The notes: a model not told the origin generated them from the sequence alone. 43,642 nt of DNA from Chryseobacterium taichungense (GCF_900109935.1 NZ_FOBV01000015.1:1-43642), one strand, 5' to 3'. Numbered from the stretch's first letter, positions 32,966 to 41,602 are shown. A program made the numbers and translations.

Positions 32966-33074
32966 AACGTCAGCATCTTTTATCTAAAACGTCGAGACCT
33001 TTTAAGTAAAACGTCGAAAGGTTTTGCCTGAAACGTCGAAAGGTTTTGTCCAAAACGTCGAGAGGTTTTCCTGC
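32966..33074. repeat. Tandem array 3: five 22-nt units
   Basis: Four units of 22 nt and one of 21 nt, each starting AACGTC and mostly AACGTCGA; a broken sixth starts at 33075 (AACGAC). Across each junction there is a dyad TTTT-N4-AAAA, best as GTTTTG-TC-CAAAAC near 33044. A 22-nt period cannot hold a frame. It lies upstream of uvrC in a gap of about 600 nt, which otherwise holds the repeat piece at 32715, one hairpin and AT-rich sequence. Confidence 0.82.
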
Positions 33075-33287
33075 AACGACAAGCATCACTGATAATCAAT
33101 ACATTACATCAGTATTATTTAAGTTTAAATCCTTCAATTTTATCCGGATAGATTTCATTTAGATAAAATGCGATTAAAGCTATCATTTGTTTAAATTAAT
33201 GTAACAATATACCAATGTAGCAGTTTACCAATAAATGCTTCTGAAACTGTGGTAGTTCTCCAGCTTTTTTTATGGCTTTAAATTCCT

Positions 33288-33295
33288 TAAATTTG
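33288..33295 (+). promoter_or_regulatory. Promoter -7 box for uvrC, abutting the start codon
   Basis: TAAATTTG, exact TAnnTTTG, ends 4 nt before the uvrC ATG. In this promoter class the start point is about 4-6 nt past the box, so the mRNA would have almost no leader. Confidence 0.5.
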
Positions 33296-33299
33296 TTAT

Positions 33300-35093
33300 A
33301 TGAATCCTTCTCTAGAATTACAGCTGAAAACTTTACCATCTGAACCTGGCGTTTATCGTTATTATGATAAAAACGATCAGCTTTTGTATGTGGGTAAGGC
33401 AAAAAATCTGAAGAAAAGAGTACTTTCTTATTTCAATAAAAATCTTTCCGGATACAGAACCCGGATCATGGTGGGAAAAATTCAGCGCCTGGAAACGACC
33501 ATTGTCAACAGCGAATATGACGCTCTGTTACTGGAGAATAATCTGATCAAGGAACATCAGCCCTTCTACAACGTAATGTTGAAGGATGATAAAACATATC
33601 CCTGGATCTGCATCAAAAATGAAGATTTCCCGAGAATATTTCTGACGAGAACCAAAATAAAAGATGGTTCTGAATATTATGGACCATACGCCAAAGTGCG
33701 ACCGGCAAAGATCTTACTTGATACCATTAAACATATTTATAAGCTCAGAACCTGTAACCTGAATCTTGCTCCTGCTAAGATTGAAGAAGGAAAATATAAG
33801 GTTTGCCTGGAATATCATATTAAAAACTGCGAAGGACCATGTGAAGGCCTGGAAAGCAAGGAAGATTATGATGAGAAGATTGATGCCATCCGCGGAATTA
33901 TTAAAGGAGATTTCCGGAAAGCAAAAGAATATCTGATAAACCAGATGATGAAATATGCCCAAAACCTGAAGTTTGAAAATGCACAGATCGTAAAGGAAAG
34001 ACTTGATGCACTGGAAGATTACCAGGCAAAAAATACTGTCGTAAACCCAAGTATTGATGATGTGGATGTTTTCGGAATGACCAGTGACGAAACGGCAGCT
34101 TACGTGAACTTCTTTAAAATCAGGAACGGAAATATCATCCAGAGTTTTACCACAGAGATCAAAAAGATTCTTGAGGAAACCGATGAGGAAATCATGGAAG
34201 AGGCTTTAATAGAGATCCGTCAAAAGTTTGATTCGAATTCTAAAGAGGTACTGCTGCCGTTCCATTTGCCTATTGAAATCCCAAATGTAAAACTGATCGT
34301 ACCTAAAGTAGGAGATAAAAAACGTATTGTTGAACTTTCTGAAAAGAATGCAAAAGAATACCGTCTGGAAAAACTGAAGCAGGTGCAGATCGTAGATCCG
34401 GAAAGGCATACCAACCGTATTATGGCAGAGATGCAGAAGTTATTGAGAATGCCGGTAGAACCCCGCCATATCGAAGGCTTTGACAACTCCAATATTCAGG
34501 GTACCAATCCTGTTTCTGCCTGTGTTGTTTTTAAAGATGGAAAACCGAGTAAAGCCGACTACAGAATATTCCACCCAAAAACCGTGGAAGGACCGAATGA
34601 CTTTGCAACGATGGAAGAAGTGATCTACCGCCGATATAAAAGAATGTTGGATGAGGGAGAAAGCTTACCACAACTGATCCTTATTGATGGAGGAAAAGGA
34701 CAATTGTCATCAGCAGTAAAAAGCTTACGCTTATTGGGCTTATACGAGAAGATTACCATTGTGGGAATTGCGAAAAGATTGGAGGAAATTTTCTTTCCTG
34801 AAGATTCCATTCCTTTATATCTTGATAAAAAGTCTGAAACCTTAAAAATTTTGCAAAGGGTTCGGGACGAAGCCCACCGGTTTGGCGTAAAACATCACAG
34901 AACAAGAAGAAAGAACTCAACCATAAAATCTGAGCTTGAGGAAATTCCGGGTGTGGGAGGAAAGACGATTGAATTGCTTTTATCGAAATTAAAATCTGTG
35001 AAAAGGATTAAGGAATCAAGCCTGGAAACGCTGGAGGAGATATTGGGAAAAAGTAAAGCGAAGATTGTTTGGGAGTTTTTTAACAATGAATAA
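33300..35093 (+). CDS. uvrC: UvrABC system protein C
   Basis: 597 residues, normal length. The GIY-YIG nuclease (about 15-92: GVYRYYDKNDQLLYVGKAKNLKKRV) makes the 3' cut. Four cysteines in TCNLNL...VCLEYHIKNCEGPC (about 155-182) match the iron-sulfur site reported for UvrC. A UVR helix pair comes near 203-240. The RNase H-like 5' nuclease has EGFDNSNIQGTNPV and LILIDGGKGQL, and a helix-hairpin-helix end (EIPGVGGKTIELLLSKL) binds DNA. It makes both cuts in nucleotide excision repair. The upstream promoter box suggests a nearly leaderless message. Confidence 0.97.
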   Translation: MNPSLELQLKTLPSEPGVYRYYDKNDQLLYVGKAKNLKKRVLSYFNKNLSGYRTRIMVGKIQRLETTIVNSEYDALLLENNLIKEHQPFYNVMLKDDKTYPWICIKNEDFPRIFLTRTKIKDGSEYYGPYAKVRPAKILLDTIKHIYKLRTCNLNLAPAKIEEGKYKVCLEYHIKNCEGPCEGLESKEDYDEKIDAIRGIIKGDFRKAKEYLINQMMKYAQNLKFENAQIVKERLDALEDYQAKNTVVNPSIDDVDVFGMTSDETAAYVNFFKIRNGNIIQSFTTEIKKILEETDEEIMEEALIEIRQKFDSNSKEVLLPFHLPIEIPNVKLIVPKVGDKKRIVELSEKNAKEYRLEKLKQVQIVDPERHTNRIMAEMQKLLRMPVEPRHIEGFDNSNIQGTNPVSACVVFKDGKPSKADYRIFHPKTVEGPNDFATMEEVIYRRYKRMLDEGESLPQLILIDGGKGQLSSAVKSLRLLGLYEKITIVGIAKRLEEIFFPEDSIPLYLDKKSETLKILQRVRDEAHRFGVKHHRTRRKNSTIKSELEEIPGVGGKTIELLLSKLKSVKRIKESSLETLEEILGKSKAKIVWEFFNNE

Positions 35094-35118
35094 AAAAGGT
35101 TGGAAAATTTTCCAACCT
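35092..35118 (-). terminator. Terminator downstream of the 35134 gene
   Basis: A perfect 22-bp palindrome with half AGGTTGGAAAA (35097-35118) and a T-run on the minus strand. It also sits right after the uvrC stop and may end both transcripts. Confidence 0.8.
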
Positions 35119-35133
35119 CTTCAGTATCTGAAA

Positions 35134-35889
35134 TTATCTCTTTGCAAATATCTCTTTAGTGTATTCTCCGTTCGACTGTGGAATTTCTATAACAATATTC
35201 CCATTCTCATAGTACCCTAACGTAGATTCCCCATTTTGCAGCTTTACCCTGAATACATCAGCTTTCGTTGTTGCCTTAAAAGTAGCGAAAGGTGAAGAAC
35301 TGTTTTGAGCAACTAAAATAAATTGTTGATTATCGATCTGAATTTTCTGCAGTTCCGTTTTACCATTGCTGAATCGAACGGCACTGTTATCCATGGCTGT
35401 CGAAGAAACTGTATTAGAAGGAGCCGAAACTGCTTTCTCCGTAATGTTTGTCTGAGTAACAATTGTATTAGTCTGATTAACCGGATTTGAAGGAGAAATT
35501 GATATAAAAGTCTGTTTCAATGCATCCTGATAACCTTCCTTAAAATCTTTGATATTGGAAGCACCTTTTATAGAAGATACAACTTTATCATGGCAATCTT
35601 TAAACTGAAGCATCACTTTATTTCTAAGGAAACCACTGTCGTTTAATACAGCTGCCATTAAAACATTGCAGGGATTTGCCTGTGCATCTGCCGGCCATTG
35701 TAATTTATCCGTGGGAATTACTGTATAATTCTTACTTCTTAAAGTCTTGGTCAGCAGATCAGCCAAGCCGAAATCTTCCTTGAAAGTTTCAAACTTAGCC
35801 GGAAGTGAAATATATTTATAGTCGGAAACTTTTTGTCCGAAAGCAAGCATTGAGCATGCTGTTAATATAACAAATGATAATTTTTTCAT
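35134..35889 (-). CDS. Secreted protein of unknown function, co-transcribed with the PorV2-like gene
   Basis: 251 residues. A signal peptide (1-18, ending MLAFGQ) is followed by a compact N-terminal domain (about 20-130) and a Ser/Thr/Asn-rich linker near 135-170. A beta-rich C-terminal domain ends with GYYENGNIVIEIPQSNGEYTKEIF. I recognise no family. It starts 9 nt after the stop of the PorV2-like gene on the same strand, so both are likely on one message; a role linked to the outer membrane is a fair guess from context only. Confidence 0.78.
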   Translation of the reverse strand: MKKLSFVILTACSMLAFGQKVSDYKYISLPAKFETFKEDFGLADLLTKTLRSKNYTVIPTDKLQWPADAQANPCNVLMAAVLNDSGFLRNKVMLQFKDCHDKVVSSIKGASNIKDFKEGYQDALKQTFISISPSNPVNQTNTIVTQTNITEKAVSAPSNTVSSTAMDNSAVRFSNGKTELQKIQIDNQQFILVAQNSSSPFATFKATTKADVFRVKLQNGESTLGYYENGNIVIEIPQSNGEYTKEIFAKR

Positions 35890-35898
35890 TTCGTTGAT

Positions 35899-36981
35899 TT
35901 AATCATTTCTAAATTGTCCCATATCCAGTTTCAGGGAAAAGAAGTTTGAGTAGAAATTGGATCCGCCAATTCCCGAATTGGTAATGGCATAATCCAACGT
36001 AAGACCTCTGTATTTGATCCCAATACCGGCACTAGGCTGAAAGGAAACTTTTCGTCTGAGATCTTCAATATCTGTAATCGACTGGAATCTGTTGACTCCA
36101 AGTCTCACAAAAATCATTTTCTGATAACCTAATTCCGCACCGGCGTAAGGTGTTAAACTCGCAAAATCTGTGGAAACCAAAGCTGCTGTTTTTGCAAAAT
36201 CTACATTAATTCCCGCTTCCGGCAATACATATACACTGCTATTGATTTCAAACAATTTGCTTGCTCCCACATTCAGCTTAGGCATGGTAAGCTCCATTTT
36301 ATCTTTTGGGGCAGGGTTGAATTCTTCACCGTTTACAACGGTGGAAAGTTCTTTTTGATTAACACTCCAGAAATTGACCGTAGTGGTCGCATCTCTCAGC
36401 ATACCTCCCAATTTCCAGCCGTTATCCATTTTATAGATCGCACCAATATCAAAACCGAATCCGTATCCGTTGGCAAATTTACCCACATTTCGATATACAA
36501 TTTTGGCATTGATCCCTACATCCAGTTTAGTATTCCCTCCGGGATTGAATGCATAAGAGAGAATGGCTGCATAATCAGACTGGGAGAATTTGGTGATCTT
36601 ATCGTAATCAATATTTCCTTCTGTATCGATTAATTGGGTTGTGTTCAAGATGTTATCAACCCCCAATCTCACCACAGAAACTCCGAAAACACCAGTTTCC
36701 AATACTTTGGCGTAGGCGAGATAATCGTATTTTGCGATCGATTCAAAATATTCGGCGTGCATGGCGGCTCCCTGCCAATCTCTTTCAATGGCCATAAGTC
36801 CTGCCGGGTTCCACATCGGGGAGTAAACATCGTCCTGATTGGAAATTACAGCTCCCCCCATTGCCAGTCCTCTGGCACCGGCACCAATATTAAGGAATTC
36901 GTTGGAATACTTTCTGATGATCTGTGATTGCGATATCCCGAACACCAGAGAAAATACAAGTAAAAGATATTTTTTCATCAT
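35899..36981 (-). CDS. PorV/PorQ family outer-membrane protein (probable PorV2)
   Basis: 360 residues. After the signal peptide (1-19, ending SQSQ) the mature start IIRKYSNEFLNIGAGARGLAMGGAVISNQDDVYSPMWNPAGL is the hallmark of the PorV/PorQ (UPF0164, FadL-like) beta-barrel family. The rest is alternating beta strands, ending with an aromatic strand (SNFFSLKLDMGQF). PorV shuttles cargo of the type IX secretion system in Bacteroidota. The N-terminus is closest to what is annotated as PorV2, whose part in secretion is less certain. It starts a two-gene unit with the gene at 35134. Confidence 0.88.
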   Translation of the reverse strand: MMKKYLLLVFSLVFGISQSQIIRKYSNEFLNIGAGARGLAMGGAVISNQDDVYSPMWNPAGLMAIERDWQGAAMHAEYFESIAKYDYLAYAKVLETGVFGVSVVRLGVDNILNTTQLIDTEGNIDYDKITKFSQSDYAAILSYAFNPGGNTKLDVGINAKIVYRNVGKFANGYGFGFDIGAIYKMDNGWKLGGMLRDATTTVNFWSVNQKELSTVVNGEEFNPAPKDKMELTMPKLNVGASKLFEINSSVYVLPEAGINVDFAKTAALVSTDFASLTPYAGAELGYQKMIFVRLGVNRFQSITDIEDLRRKVSFQPSAGIGIKYRGLTLDYAITNSGIGGSNFYSNFFSLKLDMGQFRND

Positions 36982-36993
36982 ATAAATTGATGC

Positions 36994-37872
36994 TTAATTT
37001 AAAGTTTTTTGTTTCTTAGCTTTTATTAACCCATTGGCAATGATTGCCAATATCATAACGCCTGACGCCACATAAAAAACAGGGCTCATATGTTCTGATT
37101 CTCCAAAGATAAAAAAAGCTAGTATAATTCCGTAAACCGGTTCTAAATTAACTGTTAAAATTAGAGTGAAAGGCGAAATATATTTCATCAGATTTACCGA
37201 TTCCAACATCGGAAAAGCGGTGAAAACACTTGCTAATAAGCATATTAACGCAATATCACGGTAACTTATTTCATTCATGTGAAAAATTTGTCCGGTAAAC
37301 AAATAAATTAACATTAAAATACCCCATCCACAAAATATTTCATAAAAAATAATATTTCCTGAACTTGTTTTACCAAACATCTTTCCATTGAATACTGAAA
37401 ATATGGTCCCGAAAATCGCACAAAGCACTCCGTAGAAGATTCCTTTTTTAAATTTGAATTCTGTTTTGAATATCAGTAAAATACAGGCAACAATCACTAC
37501 GCCCATGATAACTTCTGAAATATCAATCTTTCTTTTAAAAATTACAGGTTCTAAAATAGAGGCAAACAAAGTTGATAAGGAGAGACAGCTCAATGCAATG
37601 GAAACATTTGAGATTTTGATAGAATAAAAAAAGCAGTACCAGTGTAAAGCCATTGAAAAGCCAATAGCAGCAAGCTGAAAAAAGATTTTCTTTGAAACTT
37701 TTATGCTTTCTTTTCTGAATACTCTGATGTAAATAAAAAGACAGATCGCGGCAAACAACATTCTGTAAAAAACCAGAATTTCTGCATTTGCATGAATCAG
37801 TTTTCCCAAAATTGCCGTAAATCCCCATAAAAATACAATCAAATGCAACCTGAAAAGAGCCAATTTATGCAT
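36994..37872 (-). CDS. DMT superfamily (EamA) transporter
   Basis: 292 residues with ten membrane segments in two EamA repeats, the second starting near 148 (GIFYGVLCAIFGTIFSVFNGKMFGK). Typical signs are LHLIVFLWGFTAILGKLI at the start and LEPVYGIILAFFIFGE near 245-260, which is the conserved helix 9 motif. Relatives export amino acids or other small metabolites, but the substrate is unknown. The stop is 12 nt upstream of the PorV2-like gene start on the same strand, so the three minus-strand genes may be read together. Confidence 0.93.
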   Translation of the reverse strand: MHKLALFRLHLIVFLWGFTAILGKLIHANAEILVFYRMLFAAICLFIYIRVFRKESIKVSKKIFFQLAAIGFSMALHWYCFFYSIKISNVSIALSCLSLSTLFASILEPVIFKRKIDISEVIMGVVIVACILLIFKTEFKFKKGIFYGVLCAIFGTIFSVFNGKMFGKTSSGNIIFYEIFCGWGILMLIYLFTGQIFHMNEISYRDIALICLLASVFTAFPMLESVNLMKYISPFTLILTVNLEPVYGIILAFFIFGESEHMSPVFYVASGVMILAIIANGLIKAKKQKTLN

Positions 37873-37897
37873 ATCCTACTTCTTTATATATTTTGTG

Positions 37898-37905
37898 CAA
37901 ATTTA
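37898..37905 (-). promoter_or_regulatory. Promoter -7 box for the DMT transporter gene
   Basis: TAAATTTG on the minus strand (exact match), 25 nt before the start codon. It could drive DMT, PorV2-like and 35134 together. Confidence 0.5.
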
Positions 37906-38010
37906 CAAATCGCTTTCACAATGGTGTAAAATATTATGGCTAAATCATTATATTTTTAAAGATTGTAAGAAAATAAGTTGTTATATAAGAATAAATTAAT
38001 GTATCAAAAC

Positions 38011-38140
38011 AAAAACCCTGAAAATTTGTTCAACTTTCAGGGCCTTCAAATAATAAACTATTAAAAAAATAAACTAGGAACTTAGAGAAGTGTAAGATTT
38101 CACTCTTACTTTCTCTATGGTAAAGTTAGCAAATAACGAA
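38011..38140 (-). ncRNA. Candidate small RNA ending in an orphan terminator
   Basis: The stem CCCTGAAA/TTTCAGGG (38016-38023 and 38035-38042) is followed on the minus strand by five T, a textbook terminator. No minus-strand gene lies between it and the divergent carboxylase gene at 38269. Upstream, AGAGAAAGTAAGA and TCTTACACTTCTCT (38091-38124) form a second strong hairpin. A transcript starting near 38140 would be about 110-130 nt. No known RNA family was recognised. Confidence 0.4.
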
Positions 38141-38268
38141 CCATAAAAAATATATTTTTTGTTAAAAATTTCATAAATTTCTGAAAACCAATTTCTTAAA
38201 CAATTGTTTACATCAATTTTCATTCCATTGAAAAAATAGTATCTTTAAAAGGAAAAAATTGAGATTTT

Positions 38269-39897
38269 ATGGACATTGAATTCAACAAAAGAGAAGATCA
38301 AAACAGATTAAAATTATCAGAAATAAATCGTTTGCTCTCTGAAATCAAAAAAGGCGGAGGAGAAAAAAGACTACAAAAGCTTCGTGATGAGGGTAAAATG
38401 ACAGCAAGAGAAAGAATTGAGTATCTTCTTGATAAAGATTCTGAATCCATAGAAATCGGTGCTTTTGCAGGATATGAGATGTATGAAGAGCACGGCGGCT
38501 GTCCAAGCGGAGGAGTTGTTGTAAAAATCGGTTATGTTTCAGGAAGACAATGTATCATTGTGGCCAATGATGCTTCTGTGAAAGCGGGAGCATGGTTCCC
38601 GATTACGGGAAAGAAAAATCTGAGGGCACAGGAAATCGCCATGGAAAACAGACTTCCTATTATATATTTAGTAGATTCTGCAGGAGTTTATTTGCCAATG
38701 CAGGACGAAATTTTCCCAGATAAGGAAATGTTCGGCAGGATTTTCAGAAATAATGCTAAAATGAGTGCTGCGGGAATTATCCAAATTTCTGCTGTGATGG
38801 GAAGTTGTGTGGCAGGAGGCGCTTATCTTCCTATTATGAGCGATGAAGCAATGATTGTAGATAAGACGGGTTCTATTTTCCTTGCCGGAAGTTATCTGGT
38901 AAAAGCAGCTATTGGAGAGAGTATTGACAACGAAACCCTAGGTGGAGCAACAACGCATTGTTCGATTTCCGGGGTTACGGATTATAAGGCTAAAGATGAT
39001 AAAGATGCTCTAAACAGGATCAAAAACATTATGAAATCTTTGGGAAGTACAGAGAAAGCTGGTTTTGACAGGATTGAAAGTGCACCACCTAAAGAAAAGC
39101 CTGAAAACATTTTCGGCATCATGCCGGTTTCAAGAGCGGAGCAATATGATACGTATGAAATCATCAAATGTTTGGTTGATCATTCCGAATATGAAGAATA
39201 TAAACCTGACTATGGTAAGAGTATTATCTGCGCTACTGCCAGAATTGACGGATGGTCTGTTGGAATTGTTGCCAACCAACGGAAATTGGTAAAAAACGGA
39301 AAAGGCGAAATGCAGTTCGGAGGAGTAATTTATTCTGATTCTGCTGATAAAGCCACAAGATTTATCGCAAACTGCAACCAAAGAAAGATTCCATTGGTAT
39401 TTTTACAGGATGTGACAGGTTTCATGGTTGGTTCAAAATCTGAGCATGGCGGAATTATAAAAGACGGCGCCAAAATGGTGAATGCCGTTTCTAATTCTGT
39501 CGTTCCTAAATTTACAATCATCACCGGAAATTCTTACGGTGCCGGAAATTATGCTATGTGTGGGAAAGCATATGACCCTAGGCTGATCGTAGCCTGGCCT
39601 TGGGCAGATCTTGCGGTAATGGGTGGGGCACAGGCAGCAAAAGTACTGGCCCAGATTCAGGAATCGACTTTGAAAAAGCAAGGGAAAGAAATTTCTGAGG
39701 AGGAACACAATGAAATTTTAGACTCCATTTCAAAAAAATATCAAAAGCAAACGGAAGCTACTTATGCAGCTGCAAGACTTTGGACAGATGCCATTATCAA
39801 TCCTGTAGACACAAGAAAATGGATTTCCATGGGAATTGAAGCCGCCAATCATTCTCCGATTACTGAAAAATTCAATCTGGGAGTGATACAGGTTTAA
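38269..39897 (+). CDS. Acyl-CoA carboxylase beta subunit (methylcrotonyl-/propionyl-CoA carboxylase type)
   Basis: 542 residues, two crotonase-like carboxyltransferase domains. N-terminal half: KLRDEGKMTARERIEYLLD, GCPSGGVVVKIGYVSGRQCIIVANDASVKAGAWFP, and VAGGAYLPIMSDEAMIVDKTGSIFLAGSYLVKAAIGE. C-terminal half: FLQDVTGFMVG followed by GGIIKDGAKMVNAVSNSVVPKFTIITGNSYGAGNYAMCG. The IKDGAKMV stretch favours methylcrotonyl-CoA carboxylase (leucine breakdown) over propionyl-CoA carboxylase. The biotin-carrying alpha subunit is not next to it. It is followed by its own terminator. Confidence 0.93.
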   Translation: MDIEFNKREDQNRLKLSEINRLLSEIKKGGGEKRLQKLRDEGKMTARERIEYLLDKDSESIEIGAFAGYEMYEEHGGCPSGGVVVKIGYVSGRQCIIVANDASVKAGAWFPITGKKNLRAQEIAMENRLPIIYLVDSAGVYLPMQDEIFPDKEMFGRIFRNNAKMSAAGIIQISAVMGSCVAGGAYLPIMSDEAMIVDKTGSIFLAGSYLVKAAIGESIDNETLGGATTHCSISGVTDYKAKDDKDALNRIKNIMKSLGSTEKAGFDRIESAPPKEKPENIFGIMPVSRAEQYDTYEIIKCLVDHSEYEEYKPDYGKSIICATARIDGWSVGIVANQRKLVKNGKGEMQFGGVIYSDSADKATRFIANCNQRKIPLVFLQDVTGFMVGSKSEHGGIIKDGAKMVNAVSNSVVPKFTIITGNSYGAGNYAMCGKAYDPRLIVAWPWADLAVMGGAQAAKVLAQIQESTLKKQGKEISEEEHNEILDSISKKYQKQTEATYAAARLWTDAIINPVDTRKWISMGIEAANHSPITEKFNLGVIQV

Positions 39898-39899
39898 TG

Positions 39900-39921
39900 T
39901 TTGATGTTTGATGTTTGATTA
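39900..39921. repeat. Short tandem repeat, 7-nt period
   Basis: Three GTTTGAT units in a row just past the carboxylase stop. Related word-like repeats occur at 43451-43480 (CTTGAAT) and in the ATGAGTAAT family. Confidence 0.55.
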
Positions 39922-39928
39922 TAAATAA

Positions 39929-39966
39929 AAAAGATGCGGAATATCTCCACATCTTTTATTTTTTTC
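39929..39966 (+). terminator. Terminator of the carboxylase gene
   Basis: Stem AAAAGATG-c-GGA/TCC-a-CATCTTTT (39929-39940 and 39946-39957) followed by ATTTTTTTC. Confidence 0.88.
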
Positions 39967-40029
39967 TATTTGAGGCTAGATGTAATATTACAATTTGTGA
40001 ATACCAATATTTAAATCTACGACTACAAG

Positions 40030-40146
40030 CCTAGCCCTGATTGAAGCATTTGTTTGAGCTCATTTTTGCTTATTCGGCTGCGGCGGCTTCGCCGCCGCAG
40101 CCGAATAAGCAAAAATAGCGAGTGCGGAAAGCGGGAAAAAGCTCCT
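40030..40146 (+). repeat. Intergenic element with conserved ends, copy 1
   Basis: Left end CCTAGCCCTGATTGAAGC (40030-40047); right end 40124-40146, ending AAGCTCCT. The right end matches copy 2 (42872-42894, inverted) at 20 of 23 positions and the left end at 14 of 18. The middle is unrelated between copies and here holds a perfect palindrome. It lies between two convergent genes and may help end both transcripts. Confidence 0.65.
40062..40116. repeat. Perfect 26-bp inverted repeat with 3-nt loop
   Basis: Arms 40062-40087 and 40091-40116 pair without a mismatch around TTC. The inner part GGCTGCGGCGGC is very GC-rich in an AT-rich region. As RNA it would be an extremely stable hairpin with U-tracts at its end. 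It lies within the element at 40030-40146. Confidence 0.9.
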
Positions 40147-40162
40147 AAAAAATTAAAATTAA

Positions 40163-41602
40163 TCAGGAAAAGAATACTCCCGTTCTGAATCTTTCCTTAT
40201 TCAGTTTTTTATTAGCAGCCAGGCCCCAAAGGATAAATTCTTTCATAAATAAAAGATCTTCTTTTTTTGTATCCGGCTGGTATTTTTCAATCATCTGATC
40301 GAGTGCGCCAATTCTGTTGAGTGCCTTTGAATAGAACTCATCCGAAGATTCATCGGTGATTTCTATAAAGCCATCATCTTTCAGAAACCAGTCGGTGATC
40401 TGCTGAAAAGGCCCGGCAACATCTTTCTTTTCTAACTTTTCCACTTTTGGGAAATAAGTAGTGAACAATGTTTTTATCGCATTATCAATAAGAATCTGGG
40501 CAACGGCTTCTGACCCTTCCTGCTCACCTTCGTAAACCAATTCTACTTTTCCGGTAACAGCAGGGATAACTCCCATGAAATCACTTAACCGCACAGAAGT
40601 TTTCTCATCTCCTGACAAAAGTGATCTTCTTTCTGCCGTACTCAGAAGATTTTCAAATGCTGTAATGCTCATACGGGCACTTACACCGCTTTTATAATCT
40701 ACAAACTCGCTGTCGCGGGCTTCAAATCCGATCTGCTCCAGAAGATCTTTTGCTAGATCCGGGACATATATTCCTTTTTCCTGTCTTTTATCTAAGCTGG
40801 ATTCGTATTTCGTGATTTCTTTAGCAATATGAATATTTTCCGGATAATGGGTCAGAATCTGTGATCCAATCCTGTCTTTTAGTGGTGTAACAATACTTCC
40901 TCTGTTAGTATAATCTTCAGGATTGGCCGTGAAAACAAATTGTATATCCAAAGGCATCCTCACCTTAAATCCACGGATCTGGACGTCTCCTTCTTGTAAT
41001 ATATTAAATAACGAAACCTGAATTCTCGCCTGAAGGTCCGGTAATTCATTAATAACAAAAATACATCGGTTCGCCCTCGGAATCATTCCGAAATGAATTA
41101 CCCTGTCATCGGCATAAGAAAGCTTAAGGTTTGCTGCTTTTATAGGGTCTACATCGCCAATAAGATCGGCAACTGTCACATCCGGAGTAGCAAGCTTTTC
41201 AAAGAATCTGTCATCACGGTGCAACCATTCTATAGGTGTATTGTCACCTTCTGCTTCGATAAGTTCTTTTGCATATCGTGAAATCGGATGATATGGATCA
41301 TCATTGATTTCACTGCCACTTATAAAAGGAATCCATTCATCCAGTAAACTGGTCATCATTCTTGCCAGCCTGGTTTTTGCCTGACCTCTTAAGCCTAACA
41401 AATTAATATTATGCCTACTAAGAATAGCATGCTCTAACTGGGGAATAACAGTGTTTTCATATCCGAAGATGCCTTCAAAGACATTCTCTTTACTACGAAT
41501 TTTATTGATTAAATTATCTCTTAATTCGTCTTTTATACTTTTAATTTTATATCCTGATGATTTTAATGAACCTAGTGTTTTTAAATCTGGCTTTGCAGTC
41601 AT
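40163..41602 (-). CDS. MoxR-like / Mg-chelatase-type AAA+ ATPase
   Basis: 479 residues. Walker A is GLRGQAKTRL at 70-79. The Walker B region reads CIFVINELPDL (180-190), so the usual metal-binding Asp before Glu186 is Asn185. VADLIGDVDPIKAANL, the insert typical of MoxR/Mg-chelatase ATPases, is near 144-159, and a sensor-1-like FTANPEDYTNRG near 230. The gene follows a VWA-domain gene after 53 nt on the same strand, the classic MoxR-VWA pairing in which the ATPase and MIDAS protein act together on the assembly of a partner complex. The partner is not evident here. No chlorophyll genes are present, so it is not a true chelatase. Confidence 0.9.
   Translation of the reverse strand: MTAKPDLKTLGSLKSSGYKIKSIKDELRDNLINKIRSKENVFEGIFGYENTVIPQLEHAILSRHNINLLGLRGQAKTRLARMMTSLLDEWIPFISGSEINDDPYHPISRYAKELIEAEGDNTPIEWLHRDDRFFEKLATPDVTVADLIGDVDPIKAANLKLSYADDRVIHFGMIPRANRCIFVINELPDLQARIQVSLFNILQEGDVQIRGFKVRMPLDIQFVFTANPEDYTNRGSIVTPLKDRIGSQILTHYPENIHIAKEITKYESSLDKRQEKGIYVPDLAKDLLEQIGFEARDSEFVDYKSGVSARMSITAFENLLSTAERRSLLSGDEKTSVRLSDFMGVIPAVTGKVELVYEGEQEGSEAVAQILIDNAIKTLFTTYFPKVEKLEKKDVAGPFQQITDWFLKDDGFIEITDESSDEFYSKALNRIGALDQMIEKYQPDTKKEDLLFMKEFILWGLAANKKLNKERFRTGVFFS

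Noticed and set aside
40062..40116. Replication origin or plasmid hairpin
   Set aside because: No DnaA-box cluster, replication gene or AT-rich unwinding region belongs to it; the element context explains it better.
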